Assembly (NCBI GenBank): GCA_003150615.1
Contig: QALN01000010.1
Coordinates: 20,311 to 84,310, forward strand
DNA length: 64,000 nucleotides
DNA from: Flavobacteriales bacterium
Lineage (GTDB): Bacteria > Bacteroidota > Bacteroidia > Flavobacteriales > UBA1820
Direction: 5' to 3'
This document shows positions 19,220-28,655 of this stretch, one piece after another. Position 1 is the stretch's first letter; each line of letters begins with the position of its first letter. The notes under the pieces were generated by a model. It was not told where the DNA came from. It made no database searches and worked only from the letters and a program-made list of their open reading frames with translations. Made by a program: the position numbers and the translations under genes.

Positions 19220-20668
19220 ATGTCGAGACGCCATCCCAAAGACCTCGTATTAGAAAACTTAGAAGTAACCGACGCCGCAGCACAGGGCAAATCGGTAGCC
19301 CACAGTGAGGACGGCCGCGCCGTGCTTATACTAGGAGCCGTACCGGGCGATATTGTCGACGTGCGTGTTACGAAAAAGAAAAGCAAGTATTACGAAGGTA
19401 CCGCGGAACGTATCGTAAAACCTTCGGAAAAACGCACGACGCCGCCATGCGCGCATTTCGGGGTGTGCGGCGGCTGCAAATGGCAAAACATGGACTACCG
19501 TTGGCAGCTTTTCTACAAACAAAAGGAAGTCGGGAACAACCTGCGCCGTCTGGGGGGACTGGACATGCCCGATCCGTTGCCGATAAAAGGCTGCGGTAAC
19601 GAATATTTTTACCGCAACAAAATGGAATTCTCGTTTGCCACGCGGCGGTGGTACACTAGGGAGGAACTGGACATGGCAGGCGACATAGGCGATGGCGAAC
19701 CTGGACTCGGTTTTCACATACCGGGCCGTTGGGACAAGGTTCTGGACATAAAAAAATGCCACCTTCAAAGGGACCCTTCCAATGCCATACGCCTTGAGAT
19801 GAAAAAATACGCGACGGAACACGGTCTTGAATTTTTCGATCCGCGCACCAACGAAGGCTTTTTAAGGACCATGATGGTACGCACGTCGTCCGTATTGCCC
19901 GACGTGATGCTGATGGTGCAGTTTTACCGCGAGGATAAAACGGCGCGTGAAGCCCTGTTGGAACACATGCACCGCACTTTTCCCGAAATCAGCTCGCTGT
20001 TGTACGCCATAAATCCGAAGGTAAACGACTCGATATACGACCTCGATATAAAAACGTACTACGGGCAGGACCATATATTTGAACAAATGGAAGGGCTTCG
20101 TTTCAAAATCGGCCCCAAGTCGTTTTACCAGACCAATTCGGCACAGGCGTACGAACTGTACAAAACGGTACGCGAGTTTGCTCACCTCACGGGTAGCGAA
20201 ACTGTTTACGACCTGTACACAGGCACCGGGACCATATCGCAGTTCGTTAGTTCCGGCGCAGGAAAAGTCATAGGCGTGGAAGCCGTGCCTGAGGCCATTG
20301 AAGCTGCGCGCGTAAACGCCGCGATAAACGGCATAACCAACTGCGAATACCTGGTAGGCGACATGAAGGACGTGTTCGACGACGGATTTACGAGCCGCTA
20401 CGGGCGTCCCGACGTAGTTATAACGGATCCCCCGCGCGACGGAATGCACAAGGACGTAGTGGCGCAGCTTCTCCGCCTTATGCCGCAGAGGATAGTCTAC
20501 GTGAGCTGCAATTCAGCCACACAGGCGCGCGACCTTGCCATGATGAAAGATTTTTACGAGATAAAAAAATCACAGGCCGTCGATATGTTTCCCCAGACGT
20601 TCCATGTGGAGAACGTTGTACTGCTGGAAGCGAGGGAACAATCAGGGTTAACGGACGATAAAGAATGA
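19220..20668 (+). CDS. rlmD: 23S rRNA (uracil-5-)-methyltransferase, RlmD/RumA type
   Basis: A 482-residue S-adenosylmethionine enzyme methylating a uracil (U1939 in E. coli numbering for RlmD). Residues about 5-70 form a TRAM RNA-binding domain. The iron-sulfur cluster cysteines are in CAHFGVCGGCKW (about 76-87), with a later Cys in DIKKCHLQRDPSN. The Rossmann SAM site follows (VYDLYTGTGTISQFV), then DPPRDGMHKDV and the catalytic cysteine in RIVYVSCNSATQARDL. The paralogue RlmC/RumB or a dual-specificity enzyme cannot be excluded. It overlaps the next gene by 4 bases, as first gene of a three-gene operon. Confidence 0.92.
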   Translation: MSRRHPKDLVLENLEVTDAAAQGKSVAHSEDGRAVLILGAVPGDIVDVRVTKKKSKYYEGTAERIVKPSEKRTTPPCAHFGVCGGCKWQNMDYRWQLFYKQKEVGNNLRRLGGLDMPDPLPIKGCGNEYFYRNKMEFSFATRRWYTREELDMAGDIGDGEPGLGFHIPGRWDKVLDIKKCHLQRDPSNAIRLEMKKYATEHGLEFFDPRTNEGFLRTMMVRTSSVLPDVMLMVQFYREDKTAREALLEHMHRTFPEISSLLYAINPKVNDSIYDLDIKTYYGQDHIFEQMEGLRFKIGPKSFYQTNSAQAYELYKTVREFAHLTGSETVYDLYTGTGTISQFVSSGAGKVIGVEAVPEAIEAARVNAAINGITNCEYLVGDMKDVFDDGFTSRYGRPDVVITDPPRDGMHKDVVAQLLRLMPQRIVYVSCNSATQARDLAMMKDFYEIKKSQAVDMFPQTFHVENVVLLEAREQSGLTDDKE

Positions 20669-21231
20669 AATACGCAAAAACACTTTACATACCGGTTATG
20701 GCGGTGACCGCGGCGCTCATGTTCTGGGCATGCGAAAAAGACGACATATGTCCCGAAAACTCGCCTAAGACGCCCGATGCGAGGGTAGAATTCTACGTCA
20801 TGACTGACGGGCGGCCGGAAGAGTCGAAACGTACCGCACTGAATGTATTCGGACTTGAGGGTAAGGAACGTAAAGAGGCCATAAAAATACTTGGCAGCGG
20901 GGAATACGTAAATCTGCCTGTAAATTTCGAAACCGGCCAGTCGCGGTATCTTTTCGAGGAAGGAACGCTCACCGACACGCTTACGCTTTCATACGAACCT
21001 GAAATGACGTTCGTATCGAAAGCATGCGGATACCGCTTCACGTTCCGCAACGTAACGGTATCGTGTACCACCGACGGGCCTGTGGAAAGTTTTTCCGGCG
21101 ATATAGAGGAACAACCCGCCGATGGCCACCTGTTCAACACGGCACAGGTCACGGCAAAACTGGTATTCAAGAACAATACGCCGTTGCCGGAAGACAACCC
21201 AACCGCAAATCATTATTCCGGACAAAAATGA
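20665..21231 (+). CDS. Putative lipoprotein, probable DUF6452 family
   Basis: A 188-residue protein with a lipoprotein signal: a hydrophobic stretch, then the lipobox-like sequence MFWACEKDD with Cys at about residue 23. It should sit on a membrane facing the periplasm. The body is predicted to be mostly beta: TDTLTLSYEPEMTFVSKACG, YRFTFRNVTVSCTTDG. Its place between an RlmD-type gene and a DUF6048-like gene is, as far as I recall, the usual place of DUF6452 proteins in Bacteroidota. Start overlaps the rlmD stop by ATGA and its own stop overlaps the next start the same way, so the three are translationally coupled. Function unknown. Confidence 0.72.
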   Translation: MKYAKTLYIPVMAVTAALMFWACEKDDICPENSPKTPDARVEFYVMTDGRPEESKRTALNVFGLEGKERKEAIKILGSGEYVNLPVNFETGQSRYLFEEGTLTDTLTLSYEPEMTFVSKACGYRFTFRNVTVSCTTDGPVESFSGDIEEQPADGHLFNTAQVTAKLVFKNNTPLPEDNPTANHYSGQK

Positions 21232-22214
21232 CAGGCGCCATGAAAAAACACATATCCGGATACAGCATCATCGTACTGTGCGCCGCCGCTATGACATTTT
21301 TACCCCGTCCTGCCTCCGCAGGGCAAATACTCGGATTCCGGGCCGACACTACCCTGCTGACACCCCGCACGATAACGGCTGCCGATTCCCTCATATCAGG
21401 AAAAGCGCCGTCAACGGACTCGCTGCTGAAAGCGGATTCCCTTTCTCTGGATACAAAACAGGCCGTTCCATCGGATACGGTGAGGAAGGATTCGCTCCAG
21501 GAAGTACAGCACGCACTGAGGATAGGATTCGATATCGCCGCACCGCTGATACCAGTCATAAGCGGAAAAGACTACGATAAAGGATGGATGATACAGGCCG
21601 ATTTCCGTCTTACACCTAAATTGTATGTTGCGGCGGATTTCGGATACTCAAAACGCAGGTTCGATTTTTCGGCACAAAAAATGGATATAGACGGGTGGTT
21701 TGCCCGCGCCGGCATAAATTACTCGCTCATGCGCGGCATATTCAGTTACGACGATATGATGTTCGTGGGCCTTAAGGCAGGATACAGCCAGTACGACCGC
21801 CGTCTGTACGGTGCTTCCATAAACGACGATTACTGGGGAGGCACTGAAAATATCGATATAAACGACAGGCCTTCGGCCATATGGGGTGATTTGTCGCTTG
21901 GAGTTATGGTGCGCGTGGTTAAAAACGTTTACCTGTCCATGCAGGGAGGGTACGACCTGATACTCTCATCCACAAAACCTAACGGCATAGGCCCTCTGGC
22001 AGTACCAGGTATGGGCCAGGTGTACAATTCTTCAGCAGGATTTTCGTTTTCCTATACCATTTCATACCGCATACCTCTGTATAAAAAAATGCACAGGGTA
22101 AAAATAAGGCAAAAACCAGAAACCGAGGAAGACAGACAGAAAGCTCAGCAGGAACGCGAAAAGGAGAAACTGCTGGAACCTGCATACAACCCGGTGGAAA
22201 TTCTGGAGGAATGA
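21228..22214 (+). CDS. Outer-membrane beta-barrel-like protein, probable DUF6048 family
   Basis: About 328 residues from the ATG at 21228, which overlaps the previous stop as ATGA; a second ATG at 21240 (MKKHISGYSII) is equally possible. A signal peptide ends near RPASAG. A Ser/Asp/Lys-rich linker of about 60 residues leads into amphipathic strands typical of small outer-membrane barrels (LYVAADFGYSKRRFDFS, RAGINYSLMRGIFSYDDMMF, VYLSMQGGYDLILSST). A basic, Gln/Glu-rich tail after about residue 285 (KIRQKPETEEDRQKAQQE) is odd for a barrel and may extend into the periplasm. It probably acts with the preceding lipoprotein at the cell surface; function unknown. Confidence 0.72.
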   Translation: MTGAMKKHISGYSIIVLCAAAMTFLPRPASAGQILGFRADTTLLTPRTITAADSLISGKAPSTDSLLKADSLSLDTKQAVPSDTVRKDSLQEVQHALRIGFDIAAPLIPVISGKDYDKGWMIQADFRLTPKLYVAADFGYSKRRFDFSAQKMDIDGWFARAGINYSLMRGIFSYDDMMFVGLKAGYSQYDRRLYGASINDDYWGGTENIDINDRPSAIWGDLSLGVMVRVVKNVYLSMQGGYDLILSSTKPNGIGPLAVPGMGQVYNSSAGFSFSYTISYRIPLYKKMHRVKIRQKPETEEDRQKAQQEREKEKLLEPAYNPVEILEE

Positions 22215-22323
22215 CGACGACATATAAAGTGAAACGTTTGTTTGCCTGATGTACTTACCGGGAGCAAAGATTTCGATGTATATTTTTCCAGCGTTTAACG
22301 TTATATAAACACCTGGTAACAGA

Positions 22324-22368
22324 AAACAACAAAAAGGCCGGCCCATACGGGTCGGCCTTTTTGTTGTT
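22324..22368. terminator. Bidirectional intrinsic terminator
   Basis: Arms extend from AACAACAAAAAGGCCGGCCC to its near-complement ending TTTTTGTTGTT, around a 4-base loop. It serves the rlmD operon and the convergent tpiA operon. Confidence 0.92.
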
Positions 22369-22395
22369 CATAAAAGTCCTGTAAAGACAGTCCCC

Positions 22396-23157
22396 TTACA
22401 TGCGCGCCATTATAATGGCTTTAAAGTCGGCAGCCTTGAGCGAAGCTCCGCCTATAAGTCCTCCGTCGACATCCGGTTTCGCAAACAGCGAAGCGGCATT
22501 GGAAGGATTGCACGAACCGCCGTAAAGTATAGATACTTCTTCGGCTAGTTCCTTGCCGTACTTCGACGCTATCACCCCGCGTATGTGGGCATGCATCTGT
22601 TGAGCCTGTTCCGGAGTGGCCGTTTCTCCTGTTCCTATTGCCCATACAGGTTCGTAAGCCAGAACTATATTACTCCATGCCGATGCCGGAAGATGGAAAA
22701 GAGCGTTCTTTATCTGGTCTTCCACCACTTTGAAATGCTCGCCTGATTTGCGCTGTTCCAACACCTCGCCGATGCAGAAAATAACTTCCATGTTTTCAGC
22801 CAGGGCGGCATCCGTCTTTTCGGCAAGGAACTGGTCAGTCTCACCGAAATACTGGCGGCGTTCCGAATGTCCGAGGATTACCTTGGACGCACCTGCGGAC
22901 TTGGCTATCGGAGCCGAAACCTCTCCGGTGTAAGCTCCGGAAGCCTTCGGATATATGTTCTGGGCAGCCACGGCCACGCCTGTTCCTTTCAGTTCCTGTG
23001 CCACGGCGCTTATATTGGTAAATACCGGCGCTACCACCATCTCGACACCGCAAACGGGCATATCGGCCATAGCCGCTTTCAGATCCTTGGCCAAAGCCAC
23101 GCTGTCGGTGAGCGTTTTGTTCATTTTCCAGTTGCCTGCTACGATTTTACGTCTCAT
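22396..23157 (-). CDS. tpiA: Triosephosphate isomerase
   Basis: A 253-residue glycolytic TIM-barrel enzyme interconverting dihydroxyacetone phosphate and glyceraldehyde 3-phosphate. The N-terminal Asn and Lys are in AGNWKMN, the catalytic His is in ILGHSERRQYFGE, the catalytic Glu is in LAYEPVWAIGTG, and the phosphate loop is in ILYGGSCNPSNA. Length is standard. It is last gene of the DUF1599-DoxX-permease-tpiA group. A gap of 81 bases to the permease may hold a separate promoter, but I found no clear TAnnTTTG there. Confidence 0.98.
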   Translation of the reverse strand: MRRKIVAGNWKMNKTLTDSVALAKDLKAAMADMPVCGVEMVVAPVFTNISAVAQELKGTGVAVAAQNIYPKASGAYTGEVSAPIAKSAGASKVILGHSERRQYFGETDQFLAEKTDAALAENMEVIFCIGEVLEQRKSGEHFKVVEDQIKNALFHLPASAWSNIVLAYEPVWAIGTGETATPEQAQQMHAHIRGVIASKYGKELAEEVSILYGGSCNPSNAASLFAKPDVDGGLIGGASLKAADFKAIIMARM

Positions 23158-23238
23158 TTCTTCTTTTGTTTTTGATTTATTTATTCAGTTTTATCTTTTG
23201 TCTATCTCCTCATCGTCCATACGCACGAATAAAAGCCG

Positions 23239-24309
23239 TTAAGAACGTATTCTTGGGTCGAGCCACGCATAAACCACGTCCACTGCCATATTTATCAGTA
23301 TGAAAATAGTGGCCACCACCAGCACCGCCCCCATTACCACCGGCAGGTCCATCGAATTGAGCGCGTCCACTATCGCCTTTCCCAACCCGTTCCATGCGAA
23401 AATATATTCTATGAACACCGCTCCCGCCAGCATCCCGGCGAACCATCCGGAAGCGGCGGTAATGACAGGGTTCAGCGCATTCCGCATAGCATGGCGCACC
23501 ACCACCGATGCCGTACCGAGGCCTTTGGCACGGGCAGTGCGTATGTAATCCTGGTTCATGACATCCAGCAACGAGCCGCGCATAAGCTGAATAACAACCG
23601 CCAACGGACGCATACCAAGGGTCACAGCCGGTAGTATTATCGCCGATACGGTGAGAAATTCCCCCCGTCCGAGGTTGTCTATCGTGTAGAGATTGCCTGT
23701 CATCGAAAGCCCTGTATAACTGTGGAGCAGATATCCGAATATCCAGGCTACTATTATAGCCGCGAAAAACGAAGGCAGACTCATACCGAGGCTTCCGAGT
23801 ACCGATACTGCACGGTCGAACAGAGAATCCCTCCACAGAGCAGCCAGAACGCCGATGAAAATACCTATTATCATGGCTATCGTCATGGCTACCACGGCCA
23901 GTATCACGGTATTTGGCAATGTCTGCGCTATAATGCTGCTGACGTTGAGCCCGTCCCTCTGGTACGACTGGCGCAGATACGGCCATTTGAGTATGAGGCT
24001 GTACTTGCCGAAATCCAATAGTTTTACATAAGAGTATTTGCCTTCCGGACAGGTATAATCGCCAGGAGTATTGCTGTTTACCGACAAAGGCAGAAGGTCG
24101 TTGATATAATAGACGTACTGCATCGGCAGCGGTTTGTCAAAACCGTATTTTGCGCGTATGGCTTTGAGTTGTTCTTCGTCTTCCCTCTGGTCCAGCATCA
24201 TGCGTGCAGGATCCGAAGGTATGGCCTGGAAAAGTACGAACAATATAGTGGCAAGCCCCCACAGAGTGACAAGGGCCTGTAAAATCTTTTTAAACGCCAA
24301 TTTAAGCAT
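23239..24309 (-). CDS. Peptide/nickel-type ABC transporter permease (DppB/OppB family), orphan
   Basis: A 356-residue inner-membrane permease. An N-terminal helix (LVTLWGLATILFVLFQAIPSD with the family's DP motif) is followed by a periplasmic region of about 110 residues, longer than usual. The transport core then has about five helices, with the EAA loop around AVVIQLMRGSLLDVMNQDYI and RTARAKGLG. The DppC-like second permease, the ATPases and the solute-binding lipoprotein are all absent from the window. It follows the DoxX gene by 21 bases and precedes tpiA, a place where most related operons as I know them carry no transporter. Substrate is probably oligopeptide or metal chelate; the partners must lie elsewhere. 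Confidence 0.85.
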   Translation of the reverse strand: MLKLAFKKILQALVTLWGLATILFVLFQAIPSDPARMMLDQREDEEQLKAIRAKYGFDKPLPMQYVYYINDLLPLSVNSNTPGDYTCPEGKYSYVKLLDFGKYSLILKWPYLRQSYQRDGLNVSSIIAQTLPNTVILAVVAMTIAMIIGIFIGVLAALWRDSLFDRAVSVLGSLGMSLPSFFAAIIVAWIFGYLLHSYTGLSMTGNLYTIDNLGRGEFLTVSAIILPAVTLGMRPLAVVIQLMRGSLLDVMNQDYIRTARAKGLGTASVVVRHAMRNALNPVITAASGWFAGMLAGAVFIEYIFAWNGLGKAIVDALNSMDLPVVMGAVLVVATIFILINMAVDVVYAWLDPRIRS

Positions 24310-24330
24310 TATGAACTTCTCTTCTTTTCC

Positions 24331-25443
24331 CTACCTGATATTAAAATAGCTCCATTTTCCCTCCACAGTGCCGCGCCTGAGCTCCACCACCCCTGGGTTG
24401 GAACGTATTATCGTTTTGAGCGTAACCGGATCGGCAAAATATACAGGAATCTTTATGCCGTACATATCGGCATACTTATCGTCCGTGGAATTTGCCAGCA
24501 CGATGACCGGATTTTTTGCGGCTGCGGCTTTCGCATTGATTTTCTCCCATTTTTTTGGCGAAGACGAGGCTATATCGTAAGACACGATCACGAACACGCG
24601 TTCGAGAGACAGTATGGAATCCGTAACGTCGCGGCCGTCGCCGGTTTCTATGGAAAATCCCGTTATTTCAGGCTCAAAACCTTTTTTCACCAGTCTTGTA
24701 GTGCGGCTGACGAACTGCGCGCCCGGTATATCCCAAGGTTCGTCGGCATCGGTATATTCTTTTTCCACGCCGTCCACAGAATACACCCATGTGTTCTCGT
24801 ACACTGGTTTTTCGGCATCATCGGGTACTTTCATGGCATCAGGGATGTTCACACCAGCTTTATACGGTCTCAAATCGACGAAAGGTTCATTGTGAAAAAC
24901 ATAATAGGCCGTTCCGAGAGAAATGGCAAAGATACCCGCTACCACGCTCATGGCGGTACGGAAACGAGCTGTCGGTTTTATGAATCTCTGCCATACGATA
25001 AGCAGGATTATCATGGCCGTAAGCGCTACGTTCTTGAAAAACGAAGGCCAGGGCTCCATGTGTACGGCATCGCCGAAACATCCGCAGTCGGAAACTTTTC
25101 CTGTCAGCGCCGAATAAAAAGTAACTATTGTAAAGCATGAATTAAGAACAAGCAACGTCCACAAAGTAAAAACCTTAAATCGTCCCATCAGAAGCGATGC
25201 GCCGAGTATCAGTTCCAGTGTTATAAGCGCTACGGCAAATTCCGTTGCCAATGGCGCTAGGAACTGCATGTTGAACACTCCCGGAGAGAAATATTCCTCG
25301 ATTTTAAATGCCAGGCCCATAGGGTCGTTAAGCTTTATCAGCCCGGAAAAAAGGAACACGACCCCGAGCAGTATCCTTACCGCCAGTGCCGCCGTTTTCT
25401 TTCGGCCGCGCAAAGCCTGTTCTGCATCATTGTTACCACTCAT
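24331..25443 (-). CDS. DoxX/MauE-like membrane protein with periplasmic-type C-terminal domain
   Basis: A 370-residue protein of the group found next to DUF1599 and tpiA in Bacteroidota. The N-terminal half has about four membrane helices: AVRILLGVVFLFSGLIKLND, FAVALITLELILGASLLMG, LWTLLVLNSCFTIVTFYSAL and ALTAMIILLIVW. The motif KVSDCGCFGDA carries a Cys pair seen in MauE-type proteins and points to thiol-redox or electron-carrier work. Residues about 190-370 resemble a thioredoxin-like fold without an evident CxxC (VIVLANSTDDKYADMYGIKI). It starts inside the DUF1599 stop (11-base overlap). Function unproven. Confidence 0.78.
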   Translation of the reverse strand: MSGNNDAEQALRGRKKTAALAVRILLGVVFLFSGLIKLNDPMGLAFKIEEYFSPGVFNMQFLAPLATEFAVALITLELILGASLLMGRFKVFTLWTLLVLNSCFTIVTFYSALTGKVSDCGCFGDAVHMEPWPSFFKNVALTAMIILLIVWQRFIKPTARFRTAMSVVAGIFAISLGTAYYVFHNEPFVDLRPYKAGVNIPDAMKVPDDAEKPVYENTWVYSVDGVEKEYTDADEPWDIPGAQFVSRTTRLVKKGFEPEITGFSIETGDGRDVTDSILSLERVFVIVSYDIASSSPKKWEKINAKAAAAKNPVIVLANSTDDKYADMYGIKIPVYFADPVTLKTIIRSNPGVVELRRGTVEGKWSYFNIR

Positions 25444-26005
25444 CGTTTTCCATGAATTTTATAAGTGCGAATATCGAATAGTTCAGCATGTCGTAATAGT
25501 TGGCATCGACGCCTTCGGATACTTTCGTCAACCCGCCGTTGTCCTCTATCTGTTTCACACGCAGCAGTTTCTGAAGGATGATATCGCAAAGCGACGATAT
25601 GCGCATCTCGCGCCAGGCTTCGCCGTAATCGTGGTTCTTACGCATCATCAGTTCTTTGGCCTCGCGGGCGTATTTGTCGTACAACGCTTCGACTTCTTCA
25701 TGCGACATGTCGGGCCGTTCGGCTACGCCTTTTTCAATCTGTATCAGCGCGATTATACAGTAGTTGACTATCGCTACGAACTCGCCGGCTTCGTCCTCGT
25801 CGACAAGGCGTGTTTCTGCCTGTTGTATCGAACGTATGCGCTGGGCTTTTATGAATATCTGATCCGTAAGGGACGGAAGACGCAGAATACGCCATGCCGG
25901 ACCGTAATCCTCCAGTTTTTTTGAAAAAAGGCCCCGGCAGCGCTTTATCACCGCGTCGAACTGTCGTGCGGTATCCGTAAAACCTTCTGTGGCAGGCTGT
26001 GTCAT
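25433..26005 (-). CDS. DUF1599 family protein (nucleotide-pyrophosphatase-like fold)
   Basis: About 190 residues from the ATG at 26005. An upstream in-frame ATG at 26116 is rejected because the extra 37 residues are basic and promoter-like sequence (TATCTTTG, complement of 26034-26041) falls inside them. Two similar halves each carry a helix with KNHDYGEAWREMRISSL or KLEDYGPAWRILRLPSLTD, a duplicated all-alpha unit that recalls MazG-like enzymes. The function is untested as far as I know; cytosolic. It leads the operon with DoxX, permease and tpiA. Confidence 0.85.
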   Translation of the reverse strand: MTQPATEGFTDTARQFDAVIKRCRGLFSKKLEDYGPAWRILRLPSLTDQIFIKAQRIRSIQQAETRLVDEDEAGEFVAIVNYCIIALIQIEKGVAERPDMSHEEVEALYDKYAREAKELMMRKNHDYGEAWREMRISSLCDIILQKLLRVKQIEDNGGLTKVSEGVDANYYDMLNYSIFALIKFMENDEW

Positions 26006-26127
26006 TGCTGATTGTCGTTCGTTTTGGTGTTTCCAAAGATAGTGATTTTTTTCTTTAGATACCTGTCCTGGGCGCGTAAAAATGAGCCGGCGTTTTTTCC
26101 GTTTAAATGTTTTCACAAAAAACCGGA

Positions 26128-26156
26128 TTGCCTGATACCGTTATTCGCTAAATTTG
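26128..26156 (+). promoter_or_regulatory. Promoter of the MATE transporter gene
   Basis: TTG (26128-26130), an 18-base spacer and TAAATTTG (26149-26156). It lies divergent to, and just upstream of, the DUF1599 promoter. Confidence 0.7.
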
Positions 26157-26193
26157 CGCGCTGAAATAAAAAACGAAAAAGAAAAGCTATCAA

Positions 26194-27603
26194 ATGCCTA
26201 AAGGACAGGAAAATATCAGAAGGCAATTCCGTGCCCTGGCAGGGCCGATATTTGTGGAAACGTTCCTGGTGATGCTGTTGGGAGCGATAGACATTCTCAT
26301 GCTCAGTCAGTATTCGGACGACAAAGTAGCCTCGGCCGGTATGGCGAACCAACTTCTGAGCATGGTGTTCCTGATATATGCGGTTACTTCGATAGGTACT
26401 TCGGTATGCTGTTCGCAGTTTTTCGGTGCCGGTGAACGGCGCAGCGTGATGCAGATACTCGGAGTGTCTGTTATTTTCAATACGATGCTCGGAGCGATCA
26501 CCAGCGCGTTTTTATATTTCTTTTCCGGAAACCTGCTCCGCGCTATGGACCTGGATACGTCGCTGCTGCCCGATGCCGTGGACTACATGCAGATTGTTGG
26601 CGGTTTTTCATTCCTGCAAGCCGTGTCGATGACCCTTTCGGCATTCCTTCGCGCGGCCAACAAGGCGTACTACCCGATGTTCGTAACCCTGCTGATAAAC
26701 ATAATGAACATATTCGGCAACTACGCGCTGATATTCGGAAAGTTCGGCCTGCCGGAAATGGGAGTCGCAGGTGCGGCGGTATCGACATCGGCAAGCCGCG
26801 GCATATCCCTGGCAATACTGCTGGCGATAGTTTTCAGACACGAAATGAAAGACTTCACGCTCCGGTGCCTGCGGCCTTTTCCATGGGTAAAACTCAAGAA
26901 CGTATTGTCGATAGGGCTTCCGGCAGGCGGAGAACAACTCTCGTACAGCCTTTCGCAGGTGACGATAACGTATTTCATCAACATGCTTGGCAACGACGCG
27001 CTGACAGCGCGTACGTATGTAGTGAACATAGTTATGTTCTCGTACCTTTTCTCTACGGCAATAGGTATGGGAGGAGCCATCTGCATAGGACGTCTGGTAG
27101 GACGCGGAAAGAAGAACGGAGCATATTATCTGGGGCTTTACTGCCTTAAACTATCACTTTTATGCACTATCGCGATATCCTCGCTCACGGCGGTGTTCGG
27201 ACGCGGAATAATGGAACTGCTCACCTCCAATCCGGAAATAATACGCATGGGAGCCACAATACTCATCGTCGACATAGGCGTGGAGATAGGCCGTGCGGTG
27301 AATATTTTCGGCGGGGCAAGCCTGCGTGCCACAGGAGATGCGCGTTACCCGTTCGTCGTGGGACTGATATTCATGTGGAGTGTTGCCACGGCAATGAGCT
27401 ATGTATTCGGAATCGTAATGGGGCTGGGAATAATAGGCATGTGGACGGCATTTCTTCTGGACGAGAATATCCGTGCCGTCATACTGGTACGAAGATGGAC
27501 AAGCAAAAAATGGAAGTCCAAAGGTTTCATAAGGGACGGCAAACCGTTCAAATCCCGATACGAACCTTCGGACTTCAGCAAAACAGGTGTCAAAGTATCT
27601 TAA
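26194..27603 (+). CDS. MATE-family multidrug/toxin efflux transporter
   Basis: A 469-residue inner-membrane antiporter with twelve predicted helices in two similar halves. The first begins near ETFLVMLLGAIDILMLSQYS and the second near GLPAGGEQLSYSLSQVTITY. It exports cationic drugs, flavins or other organic cations in exchange for sodium ions or protons; which of these cannot be told from the sequence. It stands alone with its own promoter. Its stop overlaps the convergent small membrane gene by 4 bases, and no terminator is seen there. Confidence 0.92.
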   Translation: MPKGQENIRRQFRALAGPIFVETFLVMLLGAIDILMLSQYSDDKVASAGMANQLLSMVFLIYAVTSIGTSVCCSQFFGAGERRSVMQILGVSVIFNTMLGAITSAFLYFFSGNLLRAMDLDTSLLPDAVDYMQIVGGFSFLQAVSMTLSAFLRAANKAYYPMFVTLLINIMNIFGNYALIFGKFGLPEMGVAGAAVSTSASRGISLAILLAIVFRHEMKDFTLRCLRPFPWVKLKNVLSIGLPAGGEQLSYSLSQVTITYFINMLGNDALTARTYVVNIVMFSYLFSTAIGMGGAICIGRLVGRGKKNGAYYLGLYCLKLSLLCTIAISSLTAVFGRGIMELLTSNPEIIRMGATILIVDIGVEIGRAVNIFGGASLRATGDARYPFVVGLIFMWSVATAMSYVFGIVMGLGIIGMWTAFLLDENIRAVILVRRWTSKKWKSKGFIRDGKPFKSRYEPSDFSKTGVKVS

Positions 27604-27899
27604 TCGAAAGCTCCGCTTATTCCCGCAGCCGATATTATAGCACCGAAAAACAGTGCATAGAACAATATCAGAAGGACTATCTTTATAGCCACGAACAGAA
27701 GCGACGCTTTGGCCCAGTTGGCCCGGTTGCGGTTTCCGTCATCCGAAAAAGCCCATACGAACAGCATTATGATGTTAACCAGCGGGATGATCATTATCAG
27801 CAGCGTGACAAGCCAGTCGCTGACAGACATCACACGGGTATCGTTGTTAAAATAAGGCGGCATCTGTCCGCCGGACTGTTGTTGGTCGAAGTTTTCCAT
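27600..27899 (-). CDS. Small membrane protein with two helices, unknown function
   Basis: A 99-residue protein. The N-terminal 25 residues are polar and Gln/Pro-rich (FDQQQSGGQMPPYF). Two hydrophobic helices follow (WLVTLLIMIIPLVNIIMLFVW and LFVAIKIVLLILFYALFFGA), with a basic, Asn-rich loop (NRNRANWAKA) between them. The architecture matches a group of short Bacteroidota membrane proteins with no assigned role. Its 3' end overlaps the MATE gene by 4 bases on the opposite strand. Confidence 0.75.
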   Translation of the reverse strand: MENFDQQQSGGQMPPYFNNDTRVMSVSDWLVTLLIMIIPLVNIIMLFVWAFSDDGNRNRANWAKASLLFVAIKIVLLILFYALFFGAIISAAGISGAFD

Positions 27900-27992
27900 T
27901 TCAAAAAAAGTGTGTTATATTAATGAACATAGTGAATTTCAGCGATGTGCACATTTTACGACAGTAAAAAAATATAATTCTCATTAAGGACA

Positions 27993-28655
27993 TCATTCCA
28001 GTTTTTCGACCGTTATTTCAGGGAATCCGCCCATAAAGGACAACAGGCGGTTGTCGTCGTTTCTCAACTTGGTCTTTACCGCCATCGTCACCAGGAACAC
28101 ATCCGGCCGGTTTTCTTTTTCATCCACTTGAAAACTGACTATATGATATTCTTTCGGGTTCATGCTTTGGGATATACGCCCGACAACGCTCTTGTCGGCA
28201 GTAGAGAATATGACCAACGAAGTACGCATGCTCACACTTTTGAACATCATGCTCAGTACTTCGAGCCCTACGAGCGTGAGTATTGTCGCAGCAACGCCGA
28301 GAAAATACATGCCGGCCCCTACCGCCAGACCTATACCGGCCGTAGCCCATACGCCGGCGGCTGTGGTCAGCCCGCGCACGAACTGACGCTGTATTATTAT
28401 CGTTCCGGCCCCTATGAAACCTATGCCACTCACCACCTGCGCGGCGATACGGCTTGGGTCAAGACCTACGCCGGCATCGGCCAATATATCGGCAAAACCG
28501 TATTTCGACACTATCATCATAAGCGCACTGCCGAGCGACACCAGGAAATGAGTCCTGTACCCCGCTTCCTTGGCCCTGTATTCCCTTTCAAGTCCTATCA
28601 CTGCGCCAAGCACTCCCGCAACGAGCAGTCTGACTGCAAAATTCCATTCTTCCAT
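27993..28655 (-). CDS. MgtC/SapB family membrane protein
   Basis: A 220-residue protein with about five membrane helices and the family's opening motif GAVIGLEREYRAKEAGYRTH. GTIIIQRQFVRGLTTAAGVW follows, then a soluble, ACT-like C-terminal region (about residues 145-220). Family members in pathogens aid growth at low magnesium and inhibit the F-type ATP synthase; in gut commensals the role is less clear. It is monocistronic. No Mg-sensing leader is visible upstream, although the region before 28860 was only read by eye. Confidence 0.85.
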   Translation of the reverse strand: MEEWNFAVRLLVAGVLGAVIGLEREYRAKEAGYRTHFLVSLGSALMMIVSKYGFADILADAGVGLDPSRIAAQVVSGIGFIGAGTIIIQRQFVRGLTTAAGVWATAGIGLAVGAGMYFLGVAATILTLVGLEVLSMMFKSVSMRTSLVIFSTADKSVVGRISQSMNPKEYHIVSFQVDEKENRPDVFLVTMAVKTKLRNDDNRLLSFMGGFPEITVEKLE

